Source of the DNA: a bacterium
Lineage (GTDB): Bacteria > Bacillota_A > Clostridia > Lachnospirales > Lachnospiraceae
Length of the DNA: 28,845 nt
Assembly: GCA_004562915.1 (NCBI GenBank)
Contig: SFQZ01000030.1
Span: forward strand, 1 to 28,845
Direction of reading: 5' to 3'
Of the stretch, positions 24,753 to 28,845 are shown piece by piece. The position numbers and the translations under genes are program-made. A model generated the notes under the pieces. That model saw only the letters and a program-made list of their open reading frames with translations, was not told where the DNA came from and did not search any database. The first letter of the stretch is position 1. Each line of letters opens with the position of its first letter.

Positions 24753-25316
24753 TTACATCTGATATACAGTTCTGCATATCACTTCAACGAGCGAATCGCA
24801 GCTTGTTCTTCCTTTTACAAGCAGCAATAACAGATTATCAAGGACAAATTCCATAAACTCAGACTCTGTAAAATCTTCAGTAAACGCATCACATTTTACG
24901 TTTCCATCCGCTTCTAACACTTCCAGCATACCGTTTTTCATATGCTGAAAATAACATTCCATGATACTTTTTGCCTGACCTTTTTTAGAATTGGCGATGC
25001 TGATGGAGTGTGCTGTAAAGAAATTCGGATATTCTTCCGCCCCTTTCTGAACGCACTCGAAAATGTATCTCACATATTCAGGAAAGGAAAACTCTGTGCT
25101 GCACTTCTGGTTCATGTGAAAAATGTCCTTCCACACACTTTCAACCGTGGAAAGCAAAAGCTCATCCTTATCCGAATAATAATTATATAACGTCCCCAGT
25201 GCAATATGACATTCATCCGCAACCAATCTCATATTCAGTGCCGATAAACCTTTTGTCGCTACAATTTTCCTGCACACCAGCAAAATTGCTTCTTTCGATG
25301 TTATACTGGAATTCAT
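24753..25316 (-). CDS. TetR/AcrR-family transcriptional regulator
   Basis: A 187-residue regulator. ATG 25316 follows GGAGGTAAAAGA. Residues 5-50 form the TetR helix-turn-helix: 'ILLVCRKIVATKGLSALNMR' followed by 'LVADECHIALGTLYNYYSDK', with the typical GTLYNYYSDKDEL recognition region. The remaining helices form a ligand-binding and dimer domain with no recognisable ligand signature; it includes three cysteines and ends 'RTSCDSLVEVICRTVYQM'. It lies 82 bases upstream of the seven-helix membrane gene on the same strand, and probably controls it through the palindrome at 24689-24701. It has a consensus promoter of its own. Ligand unknown. Confidence 0.92.
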   Translation of the reverse strand: MNSSITSKEAILLVCRKIVATKGLSALNMRLVADECHIALGTLYNYYSDKDELLLSTVESVWKDIFHMNQKCSTEFSFPEYVRYIFECVQKGAEEYPNFFTAHSISIANSKKGQAKSIMECYFQHMKNGMLEVLEADGNVKCDAFTEDFTESEFMEFVLDNLLLLLVKGRTSCDSLVEVICRTVYQM

Positions 25317-25348
25317 TCTTTTACCTCCAAAAGGAATACACCGTGCTC

Positions 25349-25377
25349 ATTATAGTATTCTCGTTCCCTCATGTCAA
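25349..25377 (-). promoter_or_regulatory. Consensus promoter of the TetR-family gene
   Basis: On the minus strand perfect TTGACA (25377-25372) and TATAAT (25354-25349) boxes are separated by 17 bases. This is an ideal vegetative promoter, with the start codon 32 bases downstream of the -10 box. Confidence 0.92.
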
Positions 25378-25399
25378 CATCTGCGCTGTCGCAGATGTT
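25376..25399. promoter_or_regulatory. Perfect 10-bp inverted repeat touching the tetR -35 box
   Basis: AACATCTGCG (25376-25385) and CGCAGATGTT (25390-25399) pair around CTGT, five bases after the stop of the sigma-like gene and overlapping the tetR -35 box by two bases. No T-run follows on either strand, so it could be an operator, or an RNA 3' end hairpin for the sigma-like gene. Confidence 0.4.
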
Positions 25400-25403
25400 A
25401 TTC

Positions 25404-25733
25404 TTACCGTTCTGCCATATATCTCGTAACTGCCTGTCGCAAATGCCAGTTTAACCGATGGGAAAAGGGTTCACTGTCCTGAAGAAAATCAAAAGAATCC
25501 ACAGCCTTTTCCAATGCCTGCTGACAATATAACACCAGCCCCAGATTCTGATATTGAGATGGTGCACGCTTTATACGACTGGCTGCCATTGGCAGATAAC
25601 TCTGTATCAATCGCTCACGTGCAAGAGCATCTCCCTGCTTCATTTGCCGTGCACATTCGATCTCCTCCTGTCTGCTCATCTTGGAAAAAGAACGGACTTT
25701 TTCATAAAAATCATCGATGCTAATATAAATCAT
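25404..25733 (-). CDS. Orphan sigma-70 region 1.2-2-like protein
   Basis: A 109-residue protein. I chose ATG 25733 (MIYISIDDFYEKVRSF), preceded by GAGGTGTGAGC, over a GTG two codons earlier. 'MSRQEEIECARQMKQGDALA' then 'RERLIQSYLPMAASRIKR' matches the start of primary sigma factors (commonly 'L..EEE.ELAK....GD..A..RLIE.NL.LV...A'). 'ALEKAVDSFDF' and 'LNWHLRQAVTRYMAER' match regions 2.3-2.4. In that segment the first of the two adjacent tryptophans that open promoters is kept, the second is His, and the Gln and Thr that read the -10 box remain. Regions 3 and 4 are absent. It could be a remnant, a regulator that binds core polymerase, or a partial sigma working with another subunit. Function unproven. 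Confidence 0.7.
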   Translation of the reverse strand: MIYISIDDFYEKVRSFSKMSRQEEIECARQMKQGDALARERLIQSYLPMAASRIKRAPSQYQNLGLVLYCQQALEKAVDSFDFLQDSEPFSHRLNWHLRQAVTRYMAER

Positions 25734-25778
25734 GCTCACACCTCATTTCATCTGACTTTTTTGAAAGATTCTGCTTTC

Positions 25779-25807
25779 AGTATAGCAAATTTCATGATGA
25801 CTCACAA
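25779..25807 (-). promoter_or_regulatory. Putative promoter of the sigma-like gene
   Basis: On the minus strand TTGTGA (25807-25802) and TATACT (25784-25779), the latter preceded by TGC, are separated by 17 bases. The predicted leader is about 40 bases. Confidence 0.5.
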
Positions 25808-25839
25808 ATAATTCTTGAACAAATACTTTTATTATATCA

Positions 25840-25888
25840 AGAGAGCAGTCACTCCCGACTGTTCATCAGCCAGAAACAACTGCTCTCT
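25840..25888 (-). terminator. Large inverted repeat after the surface-protein gene
   Basis: AGAGAGCAGT (25840-25849) and ACTGCTCTCT (25879-25888) are perfect complements around a 29-base loop, with an alternative inner stem CAGTC/GACTG (25846-25850 and 25857-25861). It lies about 50 bases after the surface-protein stop. No T-run follows, so terminator function is uncertain. Confidence 0.45.
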
Positions 25889-25935
25889 ATAGACCTTATT
25901 TTGAGATATTATTTATTTCTCATTTTAAAATATTC

Positions 25936-28845
25936 TTATTTGCCAAACAGGTTCTTGAAGAAATCTCTGATATTTTTGATAATCTGATTCAAGATGTTTG
26001 ATGGCTGTTCCGGTTTCTCTTCCGGATTTTCTTCCGGTTCTGTCACTTCTTCATTATCGGTTTCTTTCGCAGAAGCCGTGAATGTAACATTTCCCGTCTC
26101 GCCATAAACAACTTCAACATCACTGTAGGATGCATCTTTCAGTTCATATCCCTCAGGAACCAAACCTGCTACTGCTGCTTCAATGTCCGCTGCAGCAAAT
26201 GTAGCTCTCTCATCAACAACACCGTTGGCTGTAAGTGCTGTTGAACCCAGTGCATTACCACTTTCATCACTCAGGCTGATGTTCAAAGTTGCATCAGCGT
26301 AAGAAACTTCCGGTTCTGAAGGTGCTTCCTCCTCGATACCCTCACCATAGAGATATCCTACTGCTTCTTCAAGATCTTCCACTGTCAGCTCTGCAAATGC
26401 TGCGTTTGGATCATCGCATATCTTCAGAAGTGTGATACCTATTACTGCTACACTTTCCTTAGGATTAACAATAGTAATTGTTTCATCTGCAGGTATGTCA
26501 TAAAACATATCTGTACTGCTTGAAAGAGTCTTTGACTCATTATTTAATGTATAAGTTGCATTCTGATTGTTTACAACTTTCATACCGAGCTGTACTTGAC
26601 GATCTGTATTTATCTTAAATACAAGAGCTTGACCAGGCTGCAGATAAAGTTCATTCTTAGGACCATTATCTAACAGATCCTGGAGCTGCTCATTTGTGTA
26701 TTGTTGATTATTGGTAATAACCACCGCGCCATTTTTCGCACCTGTCGCATAAATCTGAGAGTAAATATTACCTGCAATTTCCTTTTTATACAATGCATTA
26801 TCCGAATTCTCTAACGTTGCACTTAAAGAAGCCAGTACTTGATCTCTCATTTCAACAAAAGTAGGATTGTCTTCAAGATCCGCTTTATAATAACTGTTAT
26901 AATTTCCTTCTCCTTTTGCATTATCATTCAATGTGTCAAATACTCTGAATCCATCGATATTAATTGGCTTATATCCTGTTGTTGAATCAACTTTTGAGTT
27001 TGTTACAACAAGTTTATAATTACCAAAATCTAAACCTGTCAAAACTACAACTGGTTCATTGTAAGCACTCATTGCCTGCCCAGTCGTAATATTTTCCTCA
27101 TCACCATTTTTCTGAGCAGTTTGAACAAACAATGTCTTCTTAAGTTTTTCTGTACCATCCGGATTTACAAGATACAACTTCGCCATCAGATTTCCTGTAT
27201 CAGTGGTATTATTGGTATACAGTTCAACCCCTGTACCGGCAAATTCAAAAGTTGCAGTTGCTTCTCCAGAAGCAGTTGCCTGAGTACCTGCAGAAGCACC
27301 TGTGCTTTCATAAGCCCGATCATAACCATAATTATCAAATGACTTACCGGCTATCTGTGTAGTCTGTTTACTGCTTCCTTTACTGCCATCAGTAAATCCT
27401 TCAAGTGATGCAAATCCTTCCTCATAGTAAACCGTTGTTGCCGGGTAAATGTAAATCTGGTGGGTTACAGAACCAGTATTATCAGTCAATGTCAGCTGAA
27501 GTGTTTCGATTCCTCCAAATGTTACCGTTGGTGTATATGTCACGCCTTCGCCAACTGTTGCCGTTGCTGTACCATATTTAGCACCCGCTATAGATGGCGA
27601 TGTCCAACTACCACTAATACCCAAATCATCAGTAGTAATTTTCAATGGCAAACCAAAGTCGGCAACAAAGCTATGGGCATTGTTAAAGGTGTAATACAGA
27701 TAAACATCCTTGCCATCTTCGCTTCGTTCTACTTTTACACAGGTATATTCACTATAGCGATACTGTGCTCCAATTGCCGGCATTGTACTCAATTCTGCAG
27801 ATACCGTCTGCGTTTTATCCTGTAAGTTTATAACACCTCCGTTTGCCAAATTGCCTTTCCAAGGATCAGCAAGTCCAATATTTTCATTGAACAAAGTGCC
27901 ACTTTTTACTGCAATATTATAACTATAAAATTCCTGATTAGCTGTCTGATCAATATAATGAACAGCCAAAGAATCCTCTGTAACTTTTGCACGTACATAA
28001 TAAGTTACCAACATACCATGACGGCTAAAAATTTCGAGTCCTGGTACAATCGGTTCTCCGCCTACAGAATAAGTAATATCGCCGGAAATACTTGTATAAT
28101 GTAAGCTCTCATCAGCAAAATCACCCAGATTGGCTTCATCATCTACCCATACTACCTTCTCTGTTCCATCATATGTGTAACTTGTAGCTGTATTGGCATT
28201 TTTCGCAACCTGTGTTGTATTGCTGTCACTTGTTGGGGTTACAGTAATCATATACACTTCATAATCAGCGGTTTCCTCCGCCTTAATCATACCGATATCA
28301 CGATAATTATTGGACCATGTAGTGCTGCTTCCATCATTATACTGATGAACGGTTGTCGTATCACTCGGGTCACAGTGGAATGCCATTGTCTTGCCACTGA
28401 CAGGGAAAGAAGATGGTGTAAGTTCACCGGATTCATATTTTACAGCAAAATCAACCAAAACAAAGTTTGTACTGTTATAACTTGTAGAAGGAATGACACC
28501 CCAATCCACAACCTCTGTTGTAACCTCGTCAGTTACTTCTGTCTTCTGAAGATAATAAGCTACGATCTGATCTCCACTTGTTACATTTGTCCATGTTTTG
28601 CCATCTGCTGAATAGGCCCATGAACCCTCCCAATAACGGATATAAGTGAAATCTGTACCAGAGTTTGTTTTATCCACGCCAGATCCAGTTGTCTGCTTGT
28701 TGTCACTTGCCAGACGTGTTCCCTTCCAAAATACCATTGTATTACTGTCCTGTGTACCTGTAGCTGGAACCAATTTACTGAATTCTATACCAGCTTCACT
28801 ATATACTCCGCTGGCACTTGCTGCAATTGTCATGCTTGTAGCACC
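25936..28845 (-). CDS. Giant modular extracellular protein (partial, N-terminus beyond right edge)
   Basis: The last 969 residues are visible; the frame is open through 28845, so no start can be assigned. The chain is rich in T, S, N, D and Y, poor in cysteine, and built of beta-rich modules. About residues 215-235 contain 'ATSYTYDGTEKVVWVDDE', typical of surface-repeat domains. A module around 300-400 starts 'VHYIDQTANQEFY'. Another around 480-665 has 'FEFAGTGVELYTNNTTDTG' and 'LDFGNYKLVVTNSK' and 'INIDGFRVFD', resembling a jelly-roll module found repeatedly in large Lachnospiraceae surface proteins. A helical segment with 'TVEDLEEAVGYLYGEGIEEE' follows. The tail is a Pro/Glu-rich spacer ('TEPEENPEEKPEQPSN') and an amphipathic 'IIKNIRDFFKNLFGK' end. 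There is no LPXTG sorting signal and no terminal transmembrane helix. Role probably adhesion or glycan binding. Confidence 0.8.
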   Translation of the reverse strand, partial: GATSMTIAASASGVYSEAGIEFSKLVPATGTQDSNTMVFWKGTRLASDNKQTTGSGVDKTNSGTDFTYIRYWEGSWAYSADGKTWTNVTSGDQIVAYYLQKTEVTDEVTTEVVDWGVIPSTSYNSTNFVLVDFAVKYESGELTPSSFPVSGKTMAFHCDPSDTTTVHQYNDGSSTTWSNNYRDIGMIKAEETADYEVYMITVTPTSDSNTTQVAKNANTATSYTYDGTEKVVWVDDEANLGDFADESLHYTSISGDITYSVGGEPIVPGLEIFSRHGMLVTYYVRAKVTEDSLAVHYIDQTANQEFYSYNIAVKSGTLFNENIGLADPWKGNLANGGVINLQDKTQTVSAELSTMPAIGAQYRYSEYTCVKVERSEDGKDVYLYYTFNNAHSFVADFGLPLKITTDDLGISGSWTSPSIAGAKYGTATATVGEGVTYTPTVTFGGIETLQLTLTDNTGSVTHQIYIYPATTVYYEEGFASLEGFTDGSKGSSKQTTQIAGKSFDNYGYDRAYESTGASAGTQATASGEATATFEFAGTGVELYTNNTTDTGNLMAKLYLVNPDGTEKLKKTLFVQTAQKNGDEENITTGQAMSAYNEPVVVLTGLDFGNYKLVVTNSKVDSTTGYKPINIDGFRVFDTLNDNAKGEGNYNSYYKADLEDNPTFVEMRDQVLASLSATLENSDNALYKKEIAGNIYSQIYATGAKNGAVVITNNQQYTNEQLQDLLDNGPKNELYLQPGQALVFKINTDRQVQLGMKVVNNQNATYTLNNESKTLSSSTDMFYDIPADETITIVNPKESVAVIGITLLKICDDPNAAFAELTVEDLEEAVGYLYGEGIEEEAPSEPEVSYADATLNISLSDESGNALGSTALTANGVVDERATFAAADIEAAVAGLVPEGYELKDASYSDVEVVYGETGNVTFTASAKETDNEEVTEPEENPEEKPEQPSNILNQIIKNIRDFFKNLFGK

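Noticed and set aside
25376..25399. Inverted repeat as a classical rho-independent terminator
   Set aside because: The stem is strong, but neither strand has a following T-run, and one arm overlaps the tetR promoter. Listed as a regulatory palindrome instead.

Overview
The window looks like chromosomal DNA of a low-GC, gut-type Clostridia species, most likely a Lachnospiraceae member. The indications are AGGAGG-type ribosome binding sites, an Ile T-box leader, a MalE-like lipoprotein transporter, several intracellular glycoside hydrolases, DUF4143 and DUF1703 ATPases, and a very long modular surface protein. Species cannot be fixed from the sequence alone. No rRNA, tRNA, CRISPR array or complete insertion sequence was seen.

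Positions 1-6011 form a maltodextrin/glycogen block. A MalF-like permease (cut by the left edge) and a MalE-like lipoprotein are read leftward. They diverge from a LacI-family regulator, which converges on glycogen phosphorylase across a shared bidirectional terminator. Positions 6207-9875 hold a type-2 isoleucyl-tRNA synthetase with a consensus promoter and a T-box leader (AUC specifier). A cluster of strong hairpins lies between the T-box terminator and the start codon.

Positions 9872-11033 are a gene graveyard. They hold a 26-codon remnant, a short DprA-like gene broken by two homopolymer frameshifts (G9 and A6), the C-terminal stub of a ComF-like phosphoribosyltransferase, and a 93-bp copy of the end of the neighbouring carboxylesterase. 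That last piece lies flush against the stop of a GH3 beta-glucosidase (11037-13250). The intact carboxylesterase follows (13473-15032). Its terminator resembles the T-box terminator of ileS. It diverges from a D-Ala-D-Ala carboxypeptidase (15261-16754).

Positions 16759-18347 contain a DUF4143 ATPase flanked by related GC-rich palindromes. Then come a DEDDh exonuclease with a cysteine-rich tail, a YicI-like GH31 alpha-xylosidase, a 65-codon small gene, and a DUF1703 ATPase/nuclease-fold protein. Positions 23913-25316 look like a TetR-controlled membrane module: TetR, a seven-helix-type membrane protein and a 30-codon single-helix protein, with a perfect palindrome just upstream of the membrane gene. 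Positions 25404-25733 encode an orphan protein resembling only sigma-70 regions 1.2-2. The rest is the C-terminal part (969 residues) of a giant modular extracellular protein that runs off the right edge.

The functional theme is sugar harvest by a gut commensal (maltodextrin uptake, glycogen phosphorolysis, beta-glucoside, ester and alpha-xyloside cleavage), mixed with housekeeping genes. The least ordinary parts are the decayed 9.9-11.0 kb region, the palindrome clusters, the sigma-like fragment and the very small genes.
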